From Actinomycetes bacterium (GTDB taxonomy: Bacteria > Actinomycetota > Acidimicrobiia > Acidimicrobiales > Acidimicrobiaceae), in contig JAJYGZ010000330.1 in assembly GCA_021790495.1 (NCBI GenBank), positions 1 to 5,364 of the forward strand: a DNA stretch of 5,364 nt, given 5' to 3'. This document shows positions 1 through 5,364 of this stretch, piece by piece (the first letter of the stretch is position 1; every line of letters begins with the position of its first letter). The translations under genes and the position numbers were made by a program. The notes beneath the pieces are model-generated. The model saw only the letters and a program-made list of their open reading frames with translations. It did not search any database and was not told where the DNA came from.

Positions 1-1
1 G

Positions 2-847
2 TCAGCACCTGGAGTAGCGCCCGCGATCATGACCGATGAAGAGGGAGGTTCGGTACAACGGCTTTCGCAATTGGTCGGTTCAGTGCCTTCGGCGCGAGAG
101 ATGGCGTCTCATATGTCGGCGAACGCGGTCCGGAATCTCGCAGAGACGCTCGGCGAAAAGATGGCGTCCCTTGGCATTGGTGTAGACCTGGCTCCGGTTT
201 TGGATCTAGACGGCGGTGTCGGACCATCTCCGACCAATCCCGACGGCACCCGTTCGTTCTCGGCGTCGGCGGCGGTGGCTACGGCATACGCGCAAGCATT
301 CGCGGCGGGATTAGGTGCGGGGGGAGTCGTGGCGGTGGCTAAGCACTTTCCGGGCCTCGGCGGCGCGAGCGCCAATACGGATTTGGCATCTGCTCACACC
401 CTGGCATTTCCAGTTATCGAGTCCTCGGCATTATTGGTGTTCGAGGCGATGATTCGCTCGAAGGTGCCAGCCATTATGGTTTCAAATGCCAGTGTGCCGG
501 GATTATCCGGCTCTGTTCCCGCATCCCTTTCGCCCTTGGTGGTTCGGAACCTCTTGCGAAGCCAGCTCGGCTTCAACGGTGTGATTATGACAGATTCGCT
601 GCAAAGTGTCGCGATATCCAATTACCAGCCTGATCTTGACTCGGCTGCGATCGAGGCGTTGGCGGCAGGCAACGACATGGTGATGTTGGCTAGAGATTCA
701 TGGTCGCAGTCGGCGGTGTTCGCCAGTGCTCGCGACGCGATAGCGGCCGCGATCGCTGACGGACAACTCGCGCGAAGTGCCATTGAGCAGTCGGTGTCGC
801 GCATCCTCGTTATGAAAGGCACGCCAGCGAACTGCATTTATTTCTAA
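2..847 (+). CDS. Glycoside hydrolase family 3 protein, beta-N-acetylhexosaminidase (NagZ)-like, 5'-partial
   Basis: GH3 enzymes of this group remove beta-linked N-acetylglucosamine, typically from peptidoglycan fragments or chitooligosaccharides. The frame is open to the left edge: nine codons (SAPGVAPAI) precede the ATG at 29, and family alignment places that methionine inside the conserved strand before D-x-EGG, so the true start lies outside the window. Probably 60-150 residues are missing, including any signal peptide. Numbering from the Met at 29, I see TDEEGGSVQRL (2-12), the DLAPVLDL strand (53-60), GTRSF (73-77; the Arg is a sugar-binding position in NagZ), KHFPGLG (105-111) and GVIMTDSLQ (184-192), whose Asp189 matches the GH3 nucleophile. 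The C-terminus (VSRILVMKG) is the normal end of the family's TIM-barrel domain, so the 3' end looks intact. The NagZ acid/base motif D-S-H after KHFPGHG is not present; N116-T117-D118 occupies that position. Family assignment is firm; exact substrate and activity are not. Confidence 0.9.
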   Translation, partial: SAPGVAPAIMTDEEGGSVQRLSQLVGSVPSAREMASHMSANAVRNLAETLGEKMASLGIGVDLAPVLDLDGGVGPSPTNPDGTRSFSASAAVATAYAQAFAAGLGAGGVVAVAKHFPGLGGASANTDLASAHTLAFPVIESSALLVFEAMIRSKVPAIMVSNASVPGLSGSVPASLSPLVVRNLLRSQLGFNGVIMTDSLQSVAISNYQPDLDSAAIEALAAGNDMVMLARDSWSQSAVFASARDAIAAAIADGQLARSAIEQSVSRILVMKGTPANCIYF

Positions 848-899
848 CCAGCATGGGAGTGCGAGACCGCACAGCTTCTGCGCCGCTACCCACCAAGCG

Positions 900-931
900 A
901 CCCGGCAATGTTATTGGAGCAGTGGCCGGGT
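900..931. other. Weak stem-loop downstream of the GH3 gene
   Basis: ACCCGGC (900-906) is the exact reverse complement of GCCGGGT (925-931). The 7 bp stem encloses an 18-base loop. On the + strand it is followed by only TT and no U-tract. It sits 52 bases past the GH3 stop codon and could assist termination of that gene, but the long loop makes it a weak candidate. Confidence 0.25.
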
Positions 932-948
932 TTCACGTCCCCAAACAG

Positions 949-983
949 ATGTCGCAGGAGTTCAAATCGAACGCCTGCGACAT
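949..983. terminator. Strong stem-loop between convergent genes, candidate bidirectional terminator
   Basis: ATGTCGCAGG (949-958) pairs exactly with CCTGCGACAT (974-983). After one A/G mismatch (959/973), GTTC (960-963) pairs with GAAC (969-972), leaving a 5-base loop AAATC. That gives 14 pairs out of 15. The element lies in the gap between the 3' ends of the GH3 gene (ends 847) and the transporter ATPase gene (ends 1056), where a terminator serving both strands is expected. Neither side has a proper U-tract: AAGGG follows on the + strand and CTGTTTGG on the minus strand. It may therefore be an atypical terminator, an mRNA 3'-end stabiliser, or a dispersed palindromic repeat. The structure is certain from the sequence; the function is inferred. 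Confidence 0.45.
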
Positions 984-1055
984 AAGGGATCCCCGCTTCA
1001 ATAAAGCATCGTCAGCATAGCAGCGCAATGGCGAACCCGCAAAATTCCACCGCAG

Positions 1056-3098
1056 TTATACGGGGGCTGCGTATTTGTGCGCGCGAGTGCTTGAGATCAG
1101 CGGAAAGTGACAGGCGGCTTCATGCACACCGCCGAAGTTGGTCATCGGCGGCTCAACCGTGGCGCAGATTTCTTGGGCAAACTCGCAGCGCGTTCTAAAG
1201 CGGCATCCCGAGGGGGGATTAATGGCGGAGGGAAGTTCGCCTTTGATCACGCGGCGAATCTTGGTCTTCTCGATCTCGGGCTCGGGAACCGGTACCGCCG
1301 CTAAGAGTGCGGCGGTGTAAGGATGCGCTGGGTTCTCGTAGATGTCGTATCCATCGCCGATTTCGACCAATTTGCCGAGGTACATTACGCCTATCCGGTC
1401 GGCGAGAAAGCGTACTACCGAGAGATCGTGCGAGATCACCACATAGGTGAGGCCATGGGTCTTTTGAAGGTCTTTCATGAGATTGAGAACCTGTGATCGG
1501 ATAGATACGTCCAAAGCGGATACCGGCTCATCAGCGACGATCAGGCGAGGGTTGAGAGCCAATGCCCGCGCCAGGCCGATGCGCTGGCGCTGTCCTCCGG
1601 AGAATTCATGGGGGTAACGTTCTACCGCATGGGGCGAAAGCCCGACTTCTGACAAGAGCGACGCCACCTTCGCGTCGCGCTCGGCTCGGGTGCCAATGCG
1701 ATTGATATCGAGCGGCTCACGGATGATGCTCCCCACGCGCATCCGGGGGTCAAGCGATGCGTAGGGATCTTGGAACATCAGCTGCAGTTCACGATGGCGT
1801 TCGCGGAGTTCTTTGTGCTTGAGCAGTTGCATGTTGGTTCCCGCGAAGGTGATCGTGCCCGCGCTTGGCTCTTCGAGCGCGACCATCATCGCTCCGGTCG
1901 TTGACTTGCCGCAGCCTGATTCGCCGACGATTCCCAGGGTCTCGCCCTCGTAGATCGAAAGAGAAACGTCGGTGACGGCCTTGAGAGTGCCGGCCTTGCG
2001 CTGCAATATCGCGCCTTTGGTTACCACGAACTCCTTGGAGACGTGATCCAGCACCATGAGAGGAGTAGCCCCGGACTCAACGTAGGAGACTTGGGCATCG
2101 AGTGGGTCACGGATTTTAACCGCGACGCGAGCCGATTCGATGCCGACTGGATGAAAGCAAGAGTAGCTGTGGTCGCCGTGTGCGGTAATCGGTGGGGGAG
2201 TGACGCGACAGTTGGCGTCTGCGAGACGGCATCTAGGGGCAAAGCGGCAGCCGTCGGGGGGATCACTGAGGTCCGGCGGAAGTCCCGGAATCGAGTAGAG
2301 GCGCAGTGCGGTGCCGTCCATCTTCGGAATCGAGGCCAAGAGGGCTTCGGTGTAGGGATGGTTGGTATGGGCGAAAATGGTGCTGGTGTCGGCCTCCTCG
2401 ACGATCTCGCCAGCATACATTACCATGACGCGGTCGGCGCGCCCGGCTATTACGCCCATGTCGTGGGTGATCAAGAGCATGGCCATATTCATCTTGACTT
2501 TGAGGGTATCGAGCAGCTCGAGAATCTGCGCCTGGATCGTCACATCCAACGCCGTGGTCGGCTCGTCCGCTATGAGAAGCTTCGGTTCGCACGCGAGGGC
2601 CATCGCGATCATTACGCGTTGGCGAAGTCCACCGGAAAGCTGGTGCGGGTAGTCGTTGATCCTTTCGGCCGGCCTGGGCATCCCCACCAACTCAAGCACT
2701 TCTAGAGTGCGAGTAACGGCCTGTGCCTTGGTGAAGTTCTTGTGCAGGCGGACGGATTCGGAGATTTGATTGCCGACGGTCATGCACGGGTTGAGCGAGG
2801 TCATCGGATCCTGGAATATCATGCCGATCTCGTTACCCCGAACGGCCCTCATCTGGTCGTCGTCCATGGTCGCCAGATCGCGGCCGCCGAATAAGATCTC
2901 TCCGCCCGCGATGTACCCGCCGGGCGGAAGTAGCTTCATGATCGACATTCCCGACATGGTCTTACCGCATCCGGACTCGCCGACTAGCCCGACGGTCTCT
3001 CCAGAGTCGATCTGGAACGAGATGTTGTCCACCGCCTTGACCTCTGCCCTGCGCAGCTTTATGTTGGTCCTCAGACCTCTTACCTCAAGAAGTGCCAA
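1056..3098 (-). CDS. Peptide/nickel-type ABC importer, fused double ATPase (DppD-DppF-like)
   Basis: This 680-residue cytoplasmic protein would power the importer by ATP hydrolysis, with both nucleotide-binding domains on one chain. Domain 1 has Walker A GESGCGKT (40-47), Q-loop Gln96, signature LSGGL (154-158), Walker B LLIADE (174-179), D-loop ALD (183-185) and switch His212. Domain 2 has GESGCGKS (392-399), Gln443, FSGGQ (499-503), LIVADE (519-524) and His557. All catalytic residues are present, so both sites look competent. Each domain ends in the oligopeptide-transporter C-terminal extension with a four-cysteine set (C284, C290, C297, C314; and C632, C638, C645, C663), like the Fe-S-binding cysteines described in Dpp/Opp ATPases. 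Length fits tandem ATPases such as GsiA or YejF types. The start is TTG: an in-frame TGA lies three codons upstream (3107-3105) with no ATG or GTG between, and MALLEVRGLRT matches the family N-terminus. It is the last gene of the operon, 89 bp after the DppC-like gene. Substrate is not determinable. Confidence 0.95.
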   Translation of the reverse strand: MALLEVRGLRTNIKLRRAEVKAVDNISFQIDSGETVGLVGESGCGKTMSGMSIMKLLPPGGYIAGGEILFGGRDLATMDDDQMRAVRGNEIGMIFQDPMTSLNPCMTVGNQISESVRLHKNFTKAQAVTRTLEVLELVGMPRPAERINDYPHQLSGGLRQRVMIAMALACEPKLLIADEPTTALDVTIQAQILELLDTLKVKMNMAMLLITHDMGVIAGRADRVMVMYAGEIVEEADTSTIFAHTNHPYTEALLASIPKMDGTALRLYSIPGLPPDLSDPPDGCRFAPRCRLADANCRVTPPPITAHGDHSYSCFHPVGIESARVAVKIRDPLDAQVSYVESGATPLMVLDHVSKEFVVTKGAILQRKAGTLKAVTDVSLSIYEGETLGIVGESGCGKSTTGAMMVALEEPSAGTITFAGTNMQLLKHKELRERHRELQLMFQDPYASLDPRMRVGSIIREPLDINRIGTRAERDAKVASLLSEVGLSPHAVERYPHEFSGGQRQRIGLARALALNPRLIVADEPVSALDVSIRSQVLNLMKDLQKTHGLTYVVISHDLSVVRFLADRIGVMYLGKLVEIGDGYDIYENPAHPYTAALLAAVPVPEPEIEKTKIRRVIKGELPSAINPPSGCRFRTRCEFAQEICATVEPPMTNFGGVHEAACHFPLISSTRAHKYAAPV

Positions 3099-3108
3099 TC
3101 CTATTCAT

Positions 3109-3112
3109 CCTC
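3109..3112 (-). promoter_or_regulatory. Possible ribosome binding site for the fused ATPase gene
   Basis: GAGG on the minus strand lies 10 bases before the TTG start at 3098, slightly far for a Shine-Dalgarno site. An AGGA directly abuts the TTG and is too close to act. Together with the TTG this suggests modest initiation. The start call rests mainly on the nearby in-frame stop and the conserved N-terminus. Confidence 0.4.
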
Positions 3113-3187
3113 ATTCACTCGATTGAGCAACGCCTTGTGCGGAGCTGATTCAAATCCCTAGACGTGAAGTAGCCCGTCCTTCATTGA

Positions 3188-4132
3188 CTAACGCCGCTGG
3201 AGACGAACTTCGAGGGAGTCCCTGATCGCGTCACCGATCAAATTGAACGCCACGACAGTAAGTATGATCGCGAATCCGGCGGGATAGATGAGCCACCAGT
3301 AGCCGGCGTACACGTAGTTGACGCCGTCAGAGAGCATGCCTCCCCAGTTGGCCGCCGGTGGCGGGAGGCCGAGTCCCAAGTAGCTCAGGACCGCCATCAC
3401 CAAGATGGCGTCGGCGATCTGAAAAGTTGCGTTGACGACGATTGTGCCTATCGCGTTGGGGATGATGTGGCGAAGCACGATTCGGCGCGATCCGCCTCCC
3501 ATCACACGGACGGCCTTGACATAGTCGCGAACTCGAAGAGTTAACGCTTCACCGCGAATCAGACGAGCTGGCGAGAGCCAAGACACCGCCGAGATGACGA
3601 TTATCAACAGCTTTAGGGTGGGCCGAAAAACGGAGGCGAAGAAGATCAAAAGCAGCAAGGTCGGAATCGAGAGCAGCGTATCGACAATTCTCATCATCAC
3701 CGTGTCGACGACTCCGCCTACGAACCCAGCTACGGCGCCCCAGACCACTCCAAAGACCGTGGCGATTATCGCCACGGCGAATCCGATTTCAAGTGAGGAC
3801 TGTCCACCGATCATCAAGCGCCCCAATACGTCGTATCCGTTGGAGTCCGTGCCCAAGGGATGTCCTTTGCCCGGCGGGGTATTGATGCTGTATGACGTGG
3901 TGATCTGGTTGGTGTGATACAACAGTGGACCCGCAAAGCAAAAGATCACCGCGATAAAGACCAACGCCAGCCCGACGATGGCAAGCTTGTTTTCCAGGAA
4001 CGTTTGTGCGATGAGCCGTAGTTGCGATCCGGAGGAGACTGCTTCGCCGCCCTCGGGAGTCGCCTTCGATATTCCGAGATCAGGCTCTTCGCCGGGCGAG
4101 CCTAGTGGGTGAAGATCATCCAATCTTGACAC
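3188..4132 (-). CDS. dppC: Peptide/nickel-type ABC importer permease, DppC/OppC family
   Basis: This 314-residue inner-membrane protein would form half of the importer channel with the DppB-like partner. After a hydrophilic N-terminus of about 45 residues comes the first membrane segment (about 51-72). The family motif HPLGTDSNGYDVLGRL follows (91-106), then further segments near 116-139, 146-168, 173-187, 226-255 and 279-301. The cytoplasmic coupling (EAA) loop that docks on the ATPase is clear: EALTLRVRDYVKAVRVMGGG (195-214), continuing to RHIIPNA (221-227). SYLGLGLPPPAANWGGML (250-267) and the C-terminal GDAIRDSLEVRL (300-311) are typical of DppC. Length is about normal for the family. The start is GTG at 4132, chosen because AGGAG lies 6 bases upstream and the product begins with the usual variable leader. 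It follows dppB by 78 bp and precedes the fused ATPase gene by 89 bp on the same strand. The symbol denotes the family; peptide specificity is not shown. Confidence 0.95.
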   Translation of the reverse strand: MSRLDDLHPLGSPGEEPDLGISKATPEGGEAVSSGSQLRLIAQTFLENKLAIVGLALVFIAVIFCFAGPLLYHTNQITTSYSINTPPGKGHPLGTDSNGYDVLGRLMIGGQSSLEIGFAVAIIATVFGVVWGAVAGFVGGVVDTVMMRIVDTLLSIPTLLLLIFFASVFRPTLKLLIIVISAVSWLSPARLIRGEALTLRVRDYVKAVRVMGGGSRRIVLRHIIPNAIGTIVVNATFQIADAILVMAVLSYLGLGLPPPAANWGGMLSDGVNYVYAGYWWLIYPAGFAIILTVVAFNLIGDAIRDSLEVRLQRR

Positions 4133-4138
4133 TGGGAT

Positions 4139-4143
4139 CTCCT
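4139..4143 (-). promoter_or_regulatory. Ribosome binding site deciding the GTG start of dppC
   Basis: AGGAG on the minus strand is separated by 6 bases (ATCCCA) from GTG at 4132. This is near-ideal spacing and supports GTG as the real start. Confidence 0.75.
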
Positions 4144-4168
4144 GGTGAATTAGAACGAATTACTGATA

Positions 4169-4185
4169 GATTGGACTCGCCAATC
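4169..4185. other. Small stem-loop in the dppB-dppC gap
   Basis: GATTGG (4169-4174) and CCAATC (4180-4185) are exact reverse complements around a 5-base loop. It lies within the 78 bp between the two permease genes. A 6 bp stem is easily met by chance and has no U-tract, so it is at most a minor processing or stabilising element. Confidence 0.2.
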
Positions 4186-4210
4186 ACCGCCACCGCTGCG
4201 AAACGAGCCT

Positions 4211-5158
4211 TCACCGGTATCTCACCCGAGGATCGAGTACCGCATAAGCGATGTCAGCCAAGAGATTTCCGATAACGGTAAGAAAGCCGACTACCAGGAT
4301 TATTCCCAGCAAGAGCGAGTAGTCCTCGGTCGAAGCGGCGTTAACGAAGTCGAGCCCGGTGCCCGGAAAATTGAATACCGATTCGGTAACGACGCCGGCC
4401 GTGATCACGCTAGGCAGGCTCAGTCCGATCAGGGTCGCGATCGGGATCAGCGCATTGCGAAGCATGTGCTTATAGAGAATGGCTCGGTTGCTAAGGCCCT
4501 TGGCCTTGGCAGTTCGTATCCAGTCCTGGGCAAGAGCTTCAATCGCAGAGGAGCGCATGTATCGCGAGAACGAGGCAAAACTTACCAGGGTCAATGTCGC
4601 AACCGGAAGCACCATTCCCGCTGGATGGGCCAGGATTGAACCGACCGTCGCGCCTTGGGGCGCCTCGGCCGGGAAGAGATGCATCGATACCGAAAACCCG
4701 ATTATCAAAATAAGGCCCAGCCAAAAAGACGGCATCGAGTAAAGAAGAAACGAGACCGAGGTCGCCGCGTAATCGAAGATTTTGTTGCGACGTACAGCCT
4801 GGAAAACGCCGATCGGAATAGCGATGATTACCGAGAGTATCAGTGAGGTACCTACCAGGAGGATCGATTTGGGCACTTCGCGGGCGAGGATGGTGGTGAC
4901 GGGTTGGTTGAGCTTGAGCGACATGCCAAGGTTTCCATGCAGGAGATGCCACATGTAATAGAGGTACTGGAGTTCAAGGGGTTTGTCGAGCCCATTTTGA
5001 TGGTTGAAGGTAGCGATCTGAATCGGAGTAGCTCGATTTCCGAGCAGGGCTTTGGCCTCGCCGCCGGGGAGCAGGTGCTCGAGAATAAAAGCAATGATCG
5101 AAACGCCGACCAGAACTATCAGCGACTGACCGACTCTGCGAATCAGAAATGCCGTCAA
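4211..5158 (-). CDS. dppB: Peptide/nickel-type ABC importer permease, DppB/OppB family
   Basis: This 315-residue inner-membrane permease is the other half of the channel. It begins with the characteristic FLIRRVGQSLIVLVGVSIIA (4-23) and first membrane segment. The periplasmic part follows, with NGLDKPLELQYLYYMWHLL (55-73) and HGNLGMSL (74-81). Further hydrophobic segments lie near 98-121, 134-157, 180-198, 236-258 and 282-306. The EAA coupling loop is EALAQDWIRTAKAKGLS (207-223), followed by KHMLRNALIPI (230-240). VVTESVFNFPGTG (256-268) and the C-terminal DPRVRY (309-314) are diagnostic for the DppB family. Length is about normal. The start is TTG at 5158: an in-frame TGA lies at 5188-5186, no ATG or GTG intervenes, and AAGGGAG sits 7 bases upstream. 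It is the first of the three transporter genes in the window and may have its own promoter. No binding-protein gene precedes it inside the window. Confidence 0.95.
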   Translation of the reverse strand: MTAFLIRRVGQSLIVLVGVSIIAFILEHLLPGGEAKALLGNRATPIQIATFNHQNGLDKPLELQYLYYMWHLLHGNLGMSLKLNQPVTTILAREVPKSILLVGTSLILSVIIAIPIGVFQAVRRNKIFDYAATSVSFLLYSMPSFWLGLILIIGFSVSMHLFPAEAPQGATVGSILAHPAGMVLPVATLTLVSFASFSRYMRSSAIEALAQDWIRTAKAKGLSNRAILYKHMLRNALIPIATLIGLSLPSVITAGVVTESVFNFPGTGLDFVNAASTEDYSLLLGIILVVGFLTVIGNLLADIAYAVLDPRVRYR

Positions 5159-5205
5159 AATCCCGCTCCCTTCGTTACGGTACTCTCAGATTGAAAATTT
5201 TCCAT
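5155..5205 (-). CDS. Possible 16-residue leader ORF overlapping the dppB start
   Basis: ATG at 5205 opens a 17-codon frame encoding MENFQSESTVTKGAGF. Its TGA stop (5157-5155) overlaps the TTG start of dppB in the string TTGA, an arrangement compatible with translational coupling. The dppB Shine-Dalgarno lies inside it. No Shine-Dalgarno precedes its own ATG, but the ATG is about 10 bases past a candidate -10 box, so a leaderless transcript is conceivable. Such a short frame also occurs by chance. I do not recognise the peptide. Confidence 0.15.
   Translation of the reverse strand: MENFQSESTVTKGAGF
5166..5172 (-). promoter_or_regulatory. Ribosome binding site deciding the TTG start of dppB
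   Basis: AAGGGAG on the minus strand lies 7 bases before TTG at 5158. A good Shine-Dalgarno with good spacing supports TTG as the start, since no ATG or GTG is available in frame. Confidence 0.65.
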
Positions 5206-5214
5206 GCCAGCCCG

Positions 5215-5243
5215 ATGTTAGCTATCAATGGCCCCAAGTCCAA
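5215..5243 (-). promoter_or_regulatory. Candidate sigma70-type promoter for the transporter operon
   Basis: On the minus strand a weak -35-like TTGGAC (5243-5238) and a -10-like TAACAT (5220-5215; fits TANNNT) are separated by exactly 17 bases. Transcription would start near 5208-5205, about 50 bases before dppB. The -35 match is poor, so this rests mainly on spacing and position just ahead of the first transporter gene. Confidence 0.3.
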
Positions 5244-5280
5244 GGTGGGCTCACCGGGAATGGCTTTACCGGTCAATTCC

Positions 5281-5364
5281 CTAGCCAGCATTGCGCGCGG
5301 CAACCCAGCTGAGGTCCATAGTGCCTAGCGGCAAATGGCGGCCGTCAACGAAGTCACCCATACT
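5281..5364 (-). CDS. Possible C-terminal end of an upstream gene, partial at window edge
   Basis: On the minus strand one frame is open from the right edge for 27 codons to a TAG at 5283-5281. It begins SMGDFVDGRHLPLG and ends SWVAARNAG. The other two minus-strand frames hit stops within 13 codons of the edge. The position, 122 bp before dppB on the same strand, is where the solute-binding protein gene of such an operon often sits. The residues visible do not let me recognise the family, and an open stretch this short can arise by chance. If real, the gene ends here and the 122 bp gap holds the candidate promoter. Confidence 0.3.
   Translation of the reverse strand, partial: SMGDFVDGRHLPLGTMDLSWVAARNAG

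Noticed and set aside
29..31. ATG at 29 as the start of the GH3 gene.
   Set aside because: The frame continues open to the left edge, and this Met falls in the conserved strand just before D-x-EGG, so starting here would remove the first part of the barrel.
956..982. The string AGTTCAAATC resembles the T-arm of a tRNA, suggesting a tRNA remnant or attachment site.
   Set aside because: The five flanking bases on each side do not form a T-stem (only one pair), and there is no acceptor, anticodon arm or CCA context. The bases are better explained by the larger stem-loop.
853..1020. A 55-residue open frame on the + strand, starting ATG 5 bases after the GH3 stop.
   Set aside because: It has no Shine-Dalgarno, no recognisable motif, and spans both stem-loops of the convergent gap. 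The GH3 protein ends naturally before it, so it is not a frameshifted tail either. Most likely chance.
2043..2705. A 220-residue open frame on the + strand.
   Set aside because: It lies wholly inside the fused ATPase gene, antisense to well-conserved motifs, and its product resembles no family I know. It is a shadow of GC-rich codon usage.
1177..2962. Repeated Walker A, signature and cysteine-motif sequences inside one gene, as a recent tandem duplication.
   Set aside because: The two halves differ widely outside the conserved ABC motifs and match the distinct DppD-like and DppF-like types, so this is an old fusion of two paralogues.
5253..5281. Short inverted repeats ACCGG/CCGGT (5253-5257 and 5269-5273) and GGGAAT/ATTCCC (5256-5261 and 5276-5281), as a terminator for the gene at the right edge.
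   Set aside because: The two pairings exclude each other, have stems of only 5-6 bp with long loops, and lack a U-tract.

Overview
The window reads as ordinary bacterial chromosome of moderately high GC. I see no mobile element, CRISPR array, tRNA or rRNA. The glycosidase variant (KHFPGLG followed by N-T-D) and the run of GTG/TTG starts suggest an actinobacterium-like host, possibly from an acidimicrobial-type lineage. That placement comes from memory and is tentative.

Layout. On the + strand, the left edge holds the C-terminal part of a glycoside hydrolase family 3 (GH3) protein of the beta-N-acetylhexosaminidase (NagZ-like) group, ending at 847. A 208 bp gap (848-1055) follows, between convergent genes. 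It contains one strong stem-loop (949-983) and one weaker one (900-931), which may end transcription from both sides. The rest is one minus-strand operon read right to left: permease DppB/OppB type (5158-4211), permease DppC/OppC type (4132-3188), and a single 680-residue protein carrying both ATPases (DppD- and DppF-like domains fused, 3098-1056). Gaps of 78 and 89 bp separate the three genes. All three begin with non-ATG codons (TTG, GTG, TTG). The right edge (5159-5364) carries a possible promoter, a possible 16-codon leader frame overlapping the dppB start, and possibly the last 27 codons of another minus-strand gene.

How the parts work together. The two permeases would form the membrane channel of an ABC importer of the dipeptide/oligopeptide/nickel (PepT) family, and the fused ATPase would supply both nucleotide-binding domains. 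No solute-binding protein gene is visible here. It may lie to the right of 5364 or elsewhere, so the substrate cannot be named. A NagZ-like enzyme beside a peptide importer would fit cell-wall turnover, but the two are convergent and not co-transcribed, so this link is weak.

I did not find a convincing new biological system. The most useful points for follow-up are the altered catalytic motif of the GH3 protein, the stem-loop between the convergent genes, and the possible leader peptide and promoter ahead of dppB.
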